Assembly (NCBI GenBank): GCA_016875515.1
Contig: VGRA01000172.1
Location: forward strand, 1-6,116
Reading direction: 5' to 3'
Source: Deltaproteobacteria bacterium
GTDB taxonomy: Bacteria; Myxococcota; Myxococcia; Myxococcales; Myxococcaceae
Length of the DNA: 6,116 bases
The position numbers were made by a program, and so were the translations under genes. Below the pieces are notes generated by a model. The model ran no database searches, was not told the origin of the DNA, and saw only the letters and a list, made by a program, of their open reading frames with translations. This document shows positions 5,899 through 6,116 of this stretch, one piece after another (positions within the stretch are counted from its first letter, which is position 1; each line of letters opens with the position of its first letter).

Positions 5899-6116
5899 AG
5901 GTCCACCCCCAGCTTCACCACCAGGGCCAGCACCACCGCGAGCACCGCGCGGCGCACCAGCCCGTCTCCGCCCTTCACGGCCACATGCGCACCCAGCGCC
6001 CCTCCGGCGAACTGCGCCGCCGCCATGGGCAGCGCCACGCCCCAGGCCACGCTGCCCCGGCTGGCAAACAGCGCCACGGCCGCCAGGTTGCTCGCGAAGT
6101 TGACCACCTTGGCGTC
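5886..6116 (-). CDS. TSUP-family (TauE/SafE) membrane permease, C-terminal part (N-terminus off window)
   Basis: The visible 76 residues run from the right edge to a TGA at 5886-5888. They begin DAKVVNFASNLAAVALFA, which closely resembles the start of the second half of TSUP transporters (typically xAKVVNFxSNLAAL), and continue with WGVALPMAAAQFAGGALGAHVAVKGG, a typical helix pair. The protein ends with the hydrophobic segment AVLAVVLALVVKLGVDLY. TSUP proteins are inner-membrane carriers associated with sulfite, sulfoacetate or other sulfur-containing and organic anions; the substrate of this one is unknown. The reading frame stays open to the window edge, so the internal GTG at 6107 is not the start. 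Its last 13 bases overlap the methyltransferase gene tail to tail. Confidence 0.85.
   Translation of the reverse strand, partial: DAKVVNFASNLAAVALFASRGSVAWGVALPMAAAQFAGGALGAHVAVKGGDGLVRRAVLAVVLALVVKLGVDLYRG

Overview
This is a GC-rich stretch of bacterial chromosome. It most likely comes from a myxobacterium (Myxococcota, Cystobacterineae-like). The best evidence is a protein ending in a MYXO-CTERM sorting tail (Cys-Gly-Cys, a short hydrophobic helix, then RRKR), which is characteristic of that phylum. Frequent GTG starts, GC-ending codons and long spurious antisense reading frames fit the same picture. No RNA gene, insertion sequence, CRISPR array or phage gene is visible, and no stretch over 300 bases lacks a gene.

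Left half, minus strand (3207 down to 1): three co-directional genes that could form one transcription unit, in the order transcribed. First is a HAD-superfamily phosphatase of the phosphoglycolate phosphatase type (2563-3207). After a 51-base gap comes a predicted lipoprotein that joins a YncE-like beta-propeller to a di-haem cytochrome c/peroxidase-like domain (550-2511). After a further 16 bases comes a PAP2-related membrane enzyme of the sphingomyelin-synthase-like type, cut by the left edge (1-533). The last gene starts with GTG and was recovered by reading the strand directly.

Right half, plus strand (3291 to 5898): an 83-base divergent intergenic region separates the phosphatase from a secreted, cell-surface von Willebrand factor A (VWA) protein (3291-5138). 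That protein carries six tandem eight-cysteine repeats and the MYXO-CTERM anchor. Thirteen bases further on is a beta-type amino DNA methyltransferase with no restriction partner in view (5152-5898). Its last 13 bases overlap, tail to tail, the end of a minus-strand TSUP-family (TauE/SafE) membrane transporter that runs off the right edge (5886-6116).

No complete new multi-gene system can be demonstrated. The two items most worth following up are the VWA/cysteine-repeat/MYXO-CTERM surface protein, whose repeat I do not recognise as a named domain, and the pairing of a propeller-di-haem lipoprotein with a sphingomyelin-synthase-like enzyme. The genes share compartments (envelope, periplasm, outer surface) rather than an evident pathway, apart from the phosphatase and the methyltransferase, which are cytoplasmic.
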